Below are positions 24,647 through 32,464 of a stretch of 64,000 nt of DNA, piece by piece. The position numbers and the translations under genes were made by a program. The stretch covers positions 16,590-80,589 of the forward strand of contig DATKKK010000040.1 in the NCBI GenBank assembly GCA_035542975.1, read 5' to 3'. The notes under the pieces are model-generated. The model was given only the letters and a program-made list of their open reading frames with translations. It had not been told where the DNA came from and did not search any database. Source of the DNA: DATKKK01 sp035542975. GTDB taxonomy: Archaea > Thermoproteota > Bathyarchaeia > Bathyarchaeales > Bathycorpusculaceae. Position 1 is the stretch's first letter. Every line of letters begins with the position of its first letter.

Positions 24647-26095
24647 ATGAAAGATGAACATCTTACGACGAACCAGGGTGTTCCTGTCTCCGACAACCAG
24701 AACTCACTCACCGCTGGCGAGCGAGGGCCTGTGTTGCTTCAGGACGTTCACCTGATTGAGAAACTCGCACACTTTGATCGTGAACGCATCCCTGAGCGTG
24801 TGGTTCACGCCAAGGGAGCCGGTGCACATGGAAACTTCCATGTATATAAGAGTATGGCAAAGTACACGTGCGCGAAGTTCCTTCAAGATCCGAAGAAAAA
24901 GACGCCTGTCTTTGTCCGTTTCTCCACAGTAGTTGGCGCACGAGGATCTGCTGACACGGCTCGTGATCCCAGGGGTTTTGCCGTCAAGTTCTACACTGAA
25001 GACGGCAACTATGATCTGGTAGGGAATAATCTGCCCGTCTTTTTCATACGAGACGCCATTAAATTCCCGGATATGGTACACGCTTTCAAACCTGCACCAA
25101 ACACAGGATTTCCCACAAGCTCATCAGCAAACAGCCGCTTCTGGGATTTCATCTCGCTGACCCCGGAATCCACTCACATGATCACATGGCTCTTTTCAGA
25201 TCGAGGAACAGTCAAGAGCTACCGAAGAATGGAAGGCTTCGGCGTCAATACATACAAATGGGTGAATGCAAAAGGCAAGGCCGTCTATGTCAAGTACCAC
25301 TGGAAGCCAAAAGCAGGAATAGAGACAATCGACCGCCACGAGGCAACTCGTCTTGCTGGAGAAGACCCCGACATTGCGACCCGCGACCTGTACGAAACAA
25401 TCGCTTCAGGAAAGACAGCGGAATACGAACTGTATGTCCAGATCATGGAAATCGCTGATGAGTTAAAGCAAGATTTCGACCCGCTTGATGCCACAAAGAC
25501 ATGGCCTGAGGACAAGTTTCCGCTTATGCTGGTGGGTAAGATGGTGTTGAACCGCAACCCCGAAAACTTCTTTGCAGAAACAGAGCAAGCTGCTTTTTGC
25601 CCAGCCTCCATAATACCAGGAATCGATTTCTCCGTTGACAAGCTGTTGCAGGGTAGGGTCTTCTCATACGCGGACACACAGCGACATCGACTTGGTCCCA
25701 ATTACCTGCAACTTCCAATCAATCGTCCACAGGCACCTGCTAACAACAACCAGCGCGACGGTGCAATGCAGTACGCGCCTTACGGTGGAGGAACAGTCAA
25801 CTACGAACCCAACACTCTGGCTGGCGGAAAACCCCATGAGGCAACGGCTACACCGACTGAAGATTACAGTGTCAAAGGGAAAGTGATTCGACAAAAGATC
25901 AGCCTAACCAACGATTTTCAGCAGGCAGGTGAACGCTACCGCTCGCTAGGCAAAGTTGACCAAGAACACTTAATCGACAACATTGTCGATTCTTTGGGAA
26001 AAGCTGACAAGCCGATTCAGCAACGCATGGTCGAAAATCTAGCCAAAGCTGACCCAGAGTTTGGCAGAAGAGTGAGAAGGGGATTAAAACTCTAG
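24647..26095 (+). CDS. katA: Monofunctional haem catalase
   Basis: This 482-residue enzyme (2 H2O2 to 2 H2O and O2) carries the catalytic His in VVHAKGAGAHGNF near residue 56, the Asn in YDLVGNNLPVFF near 128 and the haem Tyr in RVFSYADTQRHRLGPN near 337. Size fits the small-subunit catalases. Ribosome site GGAGGTG (24631-24637) precedes ATG 24647 by 9 nt. The DNA looks GC-richer than most of the window, and catalases are scattered in archaea, so transfer from bacteria is plausible. Divergent PerR probably controls it. Confidence 0.96.
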   Translation: MKDEHLTTNQGVPVSDNQNSLTAGERGPVLLQDVHLIEKLAHFDRERIPERVVHAKGAGAHGNFHVYKSMAKYTCAKFLQDPKKKTPVFVRFSTVVGARGSADTARDPRGFAVKFYTEDGNYDLVGNNLPVFFIRDAIKFPDMVHAFKPAPNTGFPTSSSANSRFWDFISLTPESTHMITWLFSDRGTVKSYRRMEGFGVNTYKWVNAKGKAVYVKYHWKPKAGIETIDRHEATRLAGEDPDIATRDLYETIASGKTAEYELYVQIMEIADELKQDFDPLDATKTWPEDKFPLMLVGKMVLNRNPENFFAETEQAAFCPASIIPGIDFSVDKLLQGRVFSYADTQRHRLGPNYLQLPINRPQAPANNNQRDGAMQYAPYGGGTVNYEPNTLAGGKPHEATATPTEDYSVKGKVIRQKISLTNDFQQAGERYRSLGKVDQEHLIDNIVDSLGKADKPIQQRMVENLAKADPEFGRRVRRGLKL

Positions 26096-26128
26096 AGCGC
26101 GCTAATCCCAGCGCCATTTTTCTGTGTT

Positions 26129-26326
26129 GTGTTAGGATTGTATTTAGTTTTCTCAGGTTTTCTTCTTGGTTTTGCCCTTCTTCCATGTTGCCTATTAGGG
26201 TTGCCAGAAGCCGTTTCTTTTAGGCTGTCTTTTGGGGAGAAGATATTCTATCTTGCTGTTATTTCTTTGATAGATTATGGCTTCAGCCTGTATTGGCATC
26301 CGCATGGGAAAAAGAATAATGGCTGA
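26129..26326 (+). pseudogene. Membrane-protein-like fragment in the 400-bp gap after the catalase
   Basis: The interval 26096-26503 has no sure gene. This 65-residue frame (LGLYLVFSGFLLGFALLPCC and LSFGEKIFYLAVISLIDYGF) is hydrophobic and loosely recalls the C-terminal part of archaeal DUF1616-type membrane proteins, but it has no ribosome site and no clear family. It may be a leftover of a larger gene. The rest of the gap (26327-26494) shows only short stop-rich stretches. Confidence 0.25.
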
Positions 26327-26503
26327 GGCTAAAAACTATTTGGAGAAACCTGCGTGTTTGGGATAAAACCCTACATCAAACCCGATTACGTTTACACTCG
26401 CAACATCTGTTCTCTTGCAGTCACTTGACGTGCGATAGCGCAACAACCTCGAACGATCAACTTATTAGCGAGGCGTGACGAATCCTAGGTTAGGGTGTCA
26501 TGC

Positions 26504-26902
26504 ATGAAAGGTTTCAAGTCCAATGTCGAGAAGGATACTTTGGGCAACAGTGATTTTAGACGTGTGCTATACACTGGTAAATACAGTCAGCTTGTACTGA
26601 TGAACCTCAAGCCTGGTGAAGAAATAGGCGAAGAGATCCATAAAACCATCGACCAGTTTCTTAGGTTTGAGAAAGGAGAGGGTGTGGTTTCTATAGACGG
26701 CGTGAAGCACAAGGTCGTTGATGGAGACGCTGTAATAGTGCCTGCTGGTGCAAGACACAACGTGACAAATACATCCAAGAATACGGAACTGAAGTTGTAC
26801 ACGATATACTCGCCGCCTGAACATCAAGACGGTACTGTACGCAAGACGAAAGCGGACGCGCTAGCGAAGCCAGAGGAGTTCGACGGCAAAACTACGGAAT
26901 GA
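26504..26902 (+). CDS. Small cupin-domain protein
   Basis: About 132 residues from ATG 26504 (GTG 26495 is possible). A cupin barrel is evident: LVLMNLKPGEEIGEEIHKTIDQFLRFEKGEGVV carries the first motif with a metal His and Glu, and VDGDAVIVPAGARHNVTNTSKN the second with its His. Function of such one-domain cupins ranges from metal sequestration to isomerisation and cannot be fixed. It lies among peroxide and thiol stress genes. A run of seven Cs followed by T-rich DNA after the stop (26904-26920) could serve as terminator. Confidence 0.85.
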   Translation: MKGFKSNVEKDTLGNSDFRRVLYTGKYSQLVLMNLKPGEEIGEEIHKTIDQFLRFEKGEGVVSIDGVKHKVVDGDAVIVPAGARHNVTNTSKNTELKLYTIYSPPEHQDGTVRKTKADALAKPEEFDGKTTE

Positions 26903-26943
26903 ACCCCCCCTCATTTTCTTTCCATGCGCCAAAGTACTGCTGA

Positions 26944-27069
26944 ATGTTTGTTCGAATAGCAGTTTTCTCCAAGGACAAGGTTGCTATACAAATTGTTCAC
27001 GGCAAGCTAGTGTCTTTTGATGTAAGTCTTTCAAAGGAAGGTCTATTCAGGGCATTGGAGGTCTCGTGA
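26944..27069 (+). CDS. Possible 41-residue ORF
   Basis: ATG 26944 to TGA 27069 encodes FVRIAVFSKDKVAIQIVHGK followed by LVSFDVSLSKEGLFRALEVS. Composition looks protein-like (alternating beta pattern), but no ribosome site is visible and I know no family. It may be a small protein or a gene fragment. Confidence 0.25.
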   Translation: MFVRIAVFSKDKVAIQIVHGKLVSFDVSLSKEGLFRALEVS

Positions 27070-27092
27070 CCGTTTACGCGTCGGATTGCGCG

Positions 27093-27509
27093 TTATTTTG
27101 ACATTACTTCGAATTCCACTTTTAAGGGAATAGGTTCTTTGAATATTGACAACACTGGACAGTTTGCTTCGGTTCTTCTCCAAGCAGCCTCGAGCAGTTC
27201 CTTCCTTGCCGTCGCATAGACTTTGGTTGTAATCGTGACTCCATTGAGTTTGGGCGAGTCAGCAGGTTTTTCTGCCTCAGCTACAACCTCAACTTTGCTG
27301 AGTTCAATTTTACTCTGCTTGCACACATCAGCAAATATCGTTACTGCACAATCTGCTAAAGCCATTATCGCCAATTCAATAGCTGTTGGACCTGTGTCAT
27401 TTCCGCCTGCAGCCGTAGAAAGGTCACAAACTACACTGTGCGTTCTCGAATTGTCGACCACTGAACGGACATTCTCAATCCATTTAGCCGTAACCTTGTA
27501 TTTTGGCAT
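27093..27509 (-). CDS. OsmC-family protein
   Basis: This 138-residue protein starts ATG 27509. It has the OsmC fold pattern: GPTAIELAIMALADCAVTIFADVCKQSKI near residues 40-68 with a reactive Cys, and NCPVLSIF near 117 with the second one. OsmC/Ohr proteins reduce organic hydroperoxides through such a Cys pair. ELSKVEVVAEAEKP lies between. Context with catalase, PerR and cupin supports oxidative-stress defence. Confidence 0.87.
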   Translation of the reverse strand: MPKYKVTAKWIENVRSVVDNSRTHSVVCDLSTAAGGNDTGPTAIELAIMALADCAVTIFADVCKQSKIELSKVEVVAEAEKPADSPKLNGVTITTKVYATARKELLEAAWRRTEANCPVLSIFKEPIPLKVEFEVMSK

Positions 27510-27551
27510 TTTATCACTGAAAATAACTTGTTCTGCTGGAGAATTTAAGAG

Positions 27552-28220
27552 TTATTGCTCAGGCACTCGCATCTGTCCCTTATGTGAATCATAGAGTTTA
27601 CGTTTGTAGTATCCTCGCGCAGTGTACAGCGCCCCAACAGGGTTGTGACATAAGACGCGATCCTTGGCAACCAAAACTGTCACAGGGGCTTCAGAATATT
27701 TGATGAAAGCAGAATCATGCCCTACGCAAAGTCCCACAATTATGTTCAACTCTGTTTTCGCCTTGTTCATGATCAGTGCTTGTGCTACAGGATTGCAGAT
27801 CGGCTCGAACGTGCCTGGACGCACTTTCTCACCGTCTTTCAGTCCTAGCTCTTCTTTTGAAACACCGCCAGTCTTGCAAAAAACGGAAGTCACTTCAAAA
27901 CCGTTGGATTCAAGGATATCCGTCAGCACTTTTCCCTCTTGAGCCAATCCTACACAGCAGGCAACACCGAGCCTTACGAAATTCATCCTTCTGGCAAATT
28001 CCATCGTGTCCTCGACTCGAGTCCACTTCATGTAACCCTCTGCCTCCACCAGAGCCGAAGCACGAGCTAATTTTCCTACATCAGGTTTTTCGTACTCTTT
28101 CCTAGCTTTTGCCAGAATATCTTTCTCAATGTTCATCGGACAAAAATCCAACTTGGAAGTAACTCCGGCCTGTTCAGGGTGTTCGCACACGAAAACGGTA
28201 CACTTGCTGCACTTAACCAA
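27552..28220 (-). CDS. DUF1847-domain (cysteine-rich, putative metal-binding) protein
   Basis: About 222 residues from TTG 28220, which follows a strong GAGGAGAG ribosome site; the frame is open further upstream. The N-terminus CSKCTVFVCEHPEQ, then FCPMN and the central GVACCVGLAQEGKVLTDILE and LCVGHDSAFIK segments match the DUF1847 family as I recall it. Several conserved cysteines could bind a metal or iron-sulfur cluster. Function is unknown. It sits 42 bp upstream of OsmC on the same strand. Confidence 0.8.
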   Translation of the reverse strand: MVKCSKCTVFVCEHPEQAGVTSKLDFCPMNIEKDILAKARKEYEKPDVGKLARASALVEAEGYMKWTRVEDTMEFARRMNFVRLGVACCVGLAQEGKVLTDILESNGFEVTSVFCKTGGVSKEELGLKDGEKVRPGTFEPICNPVAQALIMNKAKTELNIIVGLCVGHDSAFIKYSEAPVTVLVAKDRVLCHNPVGALYTARGYYKRKLYDSHKGQMRVPEQ

Positions 28221-28369
28221 GATCTCTCCTCTCGAATAGCATGACGTTGTTTTTGTAAGACTTATGTCTTCCCTGTGCATGTCATTAAGTTTTCATGTCT
28301 TCGGCATGTTGTGTTTCCCGCGTGTTATGCGAAACGTTTAAAAGAGTTATGAATGTTTATTCATAACTT

Positions 28370-28852
28370 ATGCCTAGACCAAGAATCTGCCGACGAGTTT
28401 ACTGTGAACCAGACGTAACCTACTTCAAGCCAAGAGGTGTTCCGATGATTTCCTTGGAAAGCGTTAGCCTAACCGTGGATGAATTCGAGGCGATACGGTT
28501 GAAAGATGTTGAGGGATTAGAGCAGACAGCCGCGGCTGACAGCATGCACATATCGCAACCTACCTTCCACAGAGTAATAGAAGCAGCAAGAAAGAAAGTG
28601 GCAGATGCTTTGGTTAATGGCAAAGCCATACGAATAGAAGGAGGAGATTACGTGTCAAACACGAATAGAAAATTCAAGTGCCTCAACTGTAACCATGAAT
28701 GGGAAGAACCTCATGGAAGAAGGAGACCCAAAGCATGCCCCAAATGCGGAAGTAAGAATATTCACAGATCTCCAGAGGACAGAGGGTATGCTAGACTTGG
28801 AAGAGGTTCGCAGGGGATCATTGAATTGATGAAAAAGGAGGTGACGCAATGA
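28370..28852 (+). CDS. DUF134 helix-turn-helix protein with zinc ribbon
   Basis: This 160-residue protein begins PRPRICRRVYCEPDVTYFKP, the DUF134 start. The HTH region is SLTVDEFEAIRLKDVEGLEQTAAADSMHISQPTFHRVIEAARKKVADAL, like sigma-70 region 4. A zinc ribbon follows: CLNCNHEWEE near residue 104 and CPKCGSKNI near 124. DUF134 genes are often next to NifX-like genes and are thought to be DNA-binding regulators. A TATA-like TTTAAAAGAG lies upstream. Its stop overlaps the next start by 4 nt. Confidence 0.88.
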   Translation: MPRPRICRRVYCEPDVTYFKPRGVPMISLESVSLTVDEFEAIRLKDVEGLEQTAAADSMHISQPTFHRVIEAARKKVADALVNGKAIRIEGGDYVSNTNRKFKCLNCNHEWEEPHGRRRPKACPKCGSKNIHRSPEDRGYARLGRGSQGIIELMKKEVTQ

Positions 28853-29223
28853 AGTCTAAAGTTGTTGTTCCAGTTTCGGACAAGAATGGTTTGAATGCAA
28901 GAATAGCGGAACATTTTGGAAGAGCATCCTTCTATGTCGTTGTAGAATTGGAGAACGGCGGAAAAATCAAGAGCATCGAAACTTTGGAAAACAATGGTGA
29001 GCATTTCGGAGGTCAGGGACATATGCATGAACACATATTGGAGCAGAAACCGAACGCGATAATAACCTATGGAATGGGTCCAAGAGGGTTAGTCGGGTTT
29101 CAAGAAGCAGGAGTAGCGGTGCTAAAAGCTGACGCAGATACTGTTAAAGACGTGATTGTCTCCTACAATGATGACAAGTTGCAAGAGTTAACTGAAGGTT
29201 GCCATCATGCACACCATCACTGA
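28849..29223 (+). CDS. NifX/NifB-type iron-molybdenum cofactor-binding-fold protein
   Basis: This 124-residue protein has the dinitrogenase Fe-Mo cofactor-biosynthesis fold: VVVPVSDKNGLNARIAEHFGRASFYVVVE, GEHFGGQGHMHEHILEQKPNAIITYGMGPRGLVGFQEAGV. His-rich motif GHMHEH and the C-terminal tail CHHAHHH are likely metal ligands. In non-nitrogen-fixing archaea such proteins may store or transfer iron-sulfur or molybdenum/iron clusters. ATGA overlap with the DUF134 gene supports co-expression. Confidence 0.88.
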   Translation: MKSKVVVPVSDKNGLNARIAEHFGRASFYVVVELENGGKIKSIETLENNGEHFGGQGHMHEHILEQKPNAIITYGMGPRGLVGFQEAGVAVLKADADTVKDVIVSYNDDKLQELTEGCHHAHHH

Positions 29224-29283
29224 GACAAGAAACGCACGCGTGCGCATTACTCATAGATTCAATAGATTTCGCGAGGCAGAGAG

Positions 29284-29676
29284 GTGAATGGTATAAGAAA
29301 ATTGACAGTGGTTGTTCCAACCGAAGAATACGATGGTTTGGAAGATGTTGTTTCTGAAGTATTCAGCAAAGCTAAAACTTTCACCATAGCAGATGTTGAA
29401 GAAAACAATGTCAAAAACGTAATGGTATTTGAAAATCCAGCGTCCTCTTACAAGCATGGTTCTGGGCCAATCGTGGCAAATAAGTTAGCTGAACTCAAAG
29501 TAAATTTGGTTCTGACTGCTAAACTCGGTTTAGAGGTTTCTGAATTGCTTAAACAGCATAACATAAAAACAATCTCGGTTAGACCAGGCACAAGAGTCTT
29601 AGATTCAATAAAAGAAGCCATGTTCAAATCAGAAACCAAAGGCATAGGCAAAGCACGACGCAAAAGCAACAATTAA
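29284..29676 (+). CDS. NifX/NifB-type cofactor-binding-fold protein, second copy
   Basis: This 130-residue protein starts GTG 29284. It shows KLTVVVPTEEYDGLEDVVSEVFSKAKTFTIADVEENNV, SSYKHGSGPIVANKLAELKVNLVLTAKLGLEVSELLKQHNI and IKTISVRPGTRVLD, the same alpha/beta fold as its neighbour, but lacks the GHMHEH and terminal His motifs and has a basic tail KARRKSNN. It is a diverged paralogue 60 bp downstream of the His-rich one. Confidence 0.82.
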   Translation: MNGIRKLTVVVPTEEYDGLEDVVSEVFSKAKTFTIADVEENNVKNVMVFENPASSYKHGSGPIVANKLAELKVNLVLTAKLGLEVSELLKQHNIKTISVRPGTRVLDSIKEAMFKSETKGIGKARRKSNN

Positions 29677-29795
29677 TTCTATCATTCGCGCGTGTGCGTA
29701 CTCTGTAATATCCAGAGTTTGTTAGTGCTTGAGTAGTATGAGCAGGTAATAGTAGAAGTAGAAGCTTAAGATAGGCAAGCCAGTAGTTTGTCGTT

Positions 29796-31013
29796 TTATT
29801 TGTATGGTATATATTCTTTTCCTAGCAGTTCACGTGCAATAACCGTTCTCTGAATATTACTTGCTCCTTCCGCACCCACACAGTAACTCATTATTCCTCG
29901 CAAACCCATCTCCAGCGGGCATTCCTTCGTATATCCGTAAGCTCCCATCCAAACCATCGCATGCTTATACACATCAAAAGCCAAATGCGGCGCAATCAAC
30001 TTGCACGCAGCAATGTACCTGCCAACCTCCAACGCTGAAAACCTGTTATGCTTGTACTTCATGTCATTCATCCAAGCTGTACGATAAGTAAGCGATTTCA
30101 AACTCTCAAGCTGCGCCCAATCATCAGCCAACTCAAACTGAATCCCCTCAAACTTGCCAATCGGCCTACCAAACGCCTTACGCTCCTTAATATACTCCAT
30201 CCCAATGTCCAACGCACGCCTAGCCGCACCCACACAAACCGCCGCAATCAAAATACGCGCATTATCAAACCCCTCCATCGTTAAGTAGAAGCCTTTATCC
30301 ACTTCACCGATGCGGTTAGCATCAGGAACCTTAACATTCTCCATCTTGAAACCGCCCGTCGAAATCGCCATCCGCCCCATGTCCTCAAAACGCTTGTTAA
30401 TCTCCACACCTGCCGCGTTCATGGGCAAATAAAAACCCGTCATACCCCTATGCGCTGCTTCAACAGGCGCAGACGAAGTCCGAGCGATAACAAAATAGCC
30501 ACCACCAAGCTTCTTCGCTTCTTCCGTGCCGCTGATGTACATCTTCTCGCCGTTCAAAACCCAACCATTACCATCCTTCTTTGCAGTGGACTTGAAAGCC
30601 GCAACATCCGAACCCCCACCAGACTCAGTAGAAGCAATGCCTATGAAAGCGTCACCCTTGAACGCCTTACGCATAACTTCTTCTCTCACTTTCTCACTGC
30701 AGTACCTGTCAACCACAAAACCCCAAGAAGACTCAACAAGCCAAAGCACCGGCAAAGCAATACTCACATCCGCATAACCAAGCTCCTCCGCAGCAATACA
30801 TGCCATAACCCAATCCGCACCTGTGGCACCATGCTCTTGAGGAGCCGTCATAACAAGCAAACCCATATCCGCCATGCTCTTCAAAACTTCACGAGGAATC
30901 TCGCCTTTACTATCCATCTCCCGAATCTTCTCTAACGGCAAATTCTTCATGCACCATTCACGTATGGCGTTCCTGAAAAGCTCCTGTTCTTCCGTGAAAC
31001 CGAAATCAACCAT
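29796..31013 (-). CDS. Acyl-CoA dehydrogenase
   Basis: This 405-residue flavoenzyme (FAD-linked oxidation of acyl-CoA to enoyl-CoA) has N-terminal FTEEQELFRNAIREWCMKNLP, the ISTESGGGSDVAAFKSTAKKDGNGWVLNGEKMYISGTEEAK beta-barrel region near residues 124-165, and the C-terminal PLEMGLRGIMSYCVGAEGASNIQRTVIARELLG. The catalytic base position of IYEG-type enzymes is filled by the Glu of GAEGAS. Last gene of the hdrA-C-B operon (61 bp after hdrB), so the ETF at 9855-11614 and Hdr may take its electrons. The chain length of its substrate is unknown. Confidence 0.93.
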   Translation of the reverse strand: MVDFGFTEEQELFRNAIREWCMKNLPLEKIREMDSKGEIPREVLKSMADMGLLVMTAPQEHGATGADWVMACIAAEELGYADVSIALPVLWLVESSWGFVVDRYCSEKVREEVMRKAFKGDAFIGIASTESGGGSDVAAFKSTAKKDGNGWVLNGEKMYISGTEEAKKLGGGYFVIARTSSAPVEAAHRGMTGFYLPMNAAGVEINKRFEDMGRMAISTGGFKMENVKVPDANRIGEVDKGFYLTMEGFDNARILIAAVCVGAARRALDIGMEYIKERKAFGRPIGKFEGIQFELADDWAQLESLKSLTYRTAWMNDMKYKHNRFSALEVGRYIAACKLIAPHLAFDVYKHAMVWMGAYGYTKECPLEMGLRGIMSYCVGAEGASNIQRTVIARELLGKEYIPYK

Positions 31014-31074
31014 GACCTTTCACCCTTTTGAACCAGAACTACAGGAACAAAAGAATATAAAAGTTGCCCGAAAA

Positions 31075-31950
31075 CTAGCACAAAACCTTTGACAAAAGCA
31101 AGTCAACAGGGCTCTGGTTAAGATGCAAACCAAGTTTCTGCTGTTCAACGCCCAACGCCAAACCCAGCAACTGCGTGTAATAAACAACAGGAAGATTCAG
31201 CTTCGCGCCCACGGTTGTCGCGGCTTCTTTCTGTTTAGCATCAAACATCAACGCACAATCAGGACAAGAAACAACCAACCCATCCACCGACAAATTCTGC
31301 AAAGCCTTAAGCTTACTCCCAGCAAGCGAAAGCGCCGAATCAACATGACTATACGTCAAAGCAGAACCGCAACAATCCAGCTTCTCAGCATAATCCACAC
31401 TCTCCACGCCCAATGCACCAACCAACTCATCAAGCTTCCGAGGGCTTTCTGCATCATCCGCCCTTCCAAGATCACTGTAACGAACAAGCTGACACCCCAC
31501 ATGACTCGCCAGTTTCAAACCCTTAAGCGGCTTAACCACCGCCTCCTTAACCGCCTTCAAGCCAACACCGTCATGTAACAAATCAATAACATGCCAAACC
31601 TTAACATCAGAACGATACTCCAAACCCTCCTCCTTCAACAAGCCAGCAACTTTCTGCCTAACCCTTTCATCCCTCTCAAAAACCCTTTTCGCCTCTGAAA
31701 TCACGAAGTGACAACGATTACAAGGAACAAGCAAATCAGCTAGCCCTGTTGATCCAGCCAAAGCCAAAACCCGCACGCCAAGATACGTAGCCGCAAAATC
31801 ATTAACACTCTTAACAGGATCACCACAACACACCGCCTCGGGCAAGTCAACAAGCTCAACACCAAGCCGCGGCAAAACTTCCCGAACCGACAACTCATAC
31901 GCATATTGACTCGTCAGAATCCTACAACCCCAAAAGACTGCGACTTTCAC
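31075..31950 (-). CDS. hdrB: Heterodisulfide reductase subunit B-like protein (CCG domain)
   Basis: This 291-residue protein has two CCG domains: VAVFWGCRILTSQYAYE with EAVCCGDPVKSV (residues 1-50), then PCNRCHF near 80, and the second with VGCQLVRYSDLG near 155, EKLDCCGSALTYSHVDSAL near 195 and SCPDCALM near 232. These hold non-cubane [4Fe-4S] clusters in HdrB. Overlaps hdrC by 4 nt. In an archaeon with no visible methanogenesis gene here, the substrate disulfide may not be CoM-CoB. Confidence 0.92.
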   Translation of the reverse strand: MKVAVFWGCRILTSQYAYELSVREVLPRLGVELVDLPEAVCCGDPVKSVNDFAATYLGVRVLALAGSTGLADLLVPCNRCHFVISEAKRVFERDERVRQKVAGLLKEEGLEYRSDVKVWHVIDLLHDGVGLKAVKEAVVKPLKGLKLASHVGCQLVRYSDLGRADDAESPRKLDELVGALGVESVDYAEKLDCCGSALTYSHVDSALSLAGSKLKALQNLSVDGLVVSCPDCALMFDAKQKEAATTVGAKLNLPVVYYTQLLGLALGVEQQKLGLHLNQSPVDLLLSKVLC

Positions 31951-32462
31951 GTTCCCCGCTCCTCCAAGGCTTTAAGAAAAACCGCCTGAAAACTCTCCTT
32001 AGGACCCGCAAGCTTAGGCAACCCTAGGCTTTCACGGTTAAACGTCTCCATCTTCCTCGAAGTAACCTTCTGACAAGCCTCCGCCAACCCGCTCTCAAGA
32101 ACCAGCGACAGCGCTTTCATGTAAGCCTCAGGCACTTTCACTTCTCTTTCCACAGCCAAATTCCTCAAAGCCATTATCACATGGTAAGGCGACGCCTTCT
32201 GAGGACATCGCTGAACGCATTTCAAACACGTCACACAAGTCCAAATAATATCCGAAGAAGCTAACTCATCAACAAAACCCAAGTTAACAAGCTTCTCAAC
32301 CTCATGAGGCTTCAATTCCAAAAGCTTCAACGCCGTACATCCGCTCGTACATTTAATACATTGAAAACAATTCACAAGCTCCCTGCCGCGCAACTTCGCT
32401 AAAATCTTCTCGCGTGATTCACGATTTGGCTTAGCCATCGACATCAAATCAACCAAACTCAA
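31947..32462 (-). CDS. hdrC: Heterodisulfide reductase subunit C-like ferredoxin protein
   Basis: About 171 residues from TTG 32462; ATG 32444 is the alternative start, and the strong ribosome site GGGAGGAAG lies inside the end of hdrA. Two [4Fe-4S] sites are visible: CFQCIKCTSGCTALK and CVTCLKCVQRCPQK. The rest is helical (KVPEAYMKALSLVLESGLAE). HdrC passes electrons between HdrA and HdrB. It begins 2 bp downstream of the hdrA stop and overlaps hdrB. Confidence 0.9.
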   Translation of the reverse strand: MSLVDLMSMAKPNRESREKILAKLRGRELVNCFQCIKCTSGCTALKLLELKPHEVEKLVNLGFVDELASSDIIWTCVTCLKCVQRCPQKASPYHVIMALRNLAVEREVKVPEAYMKALSLVLESGLAEACQKVTSRKMETFNRESLGLPKLAGPKESFQAVFLKALEERGT

Positions 32463-32464
32463 AA

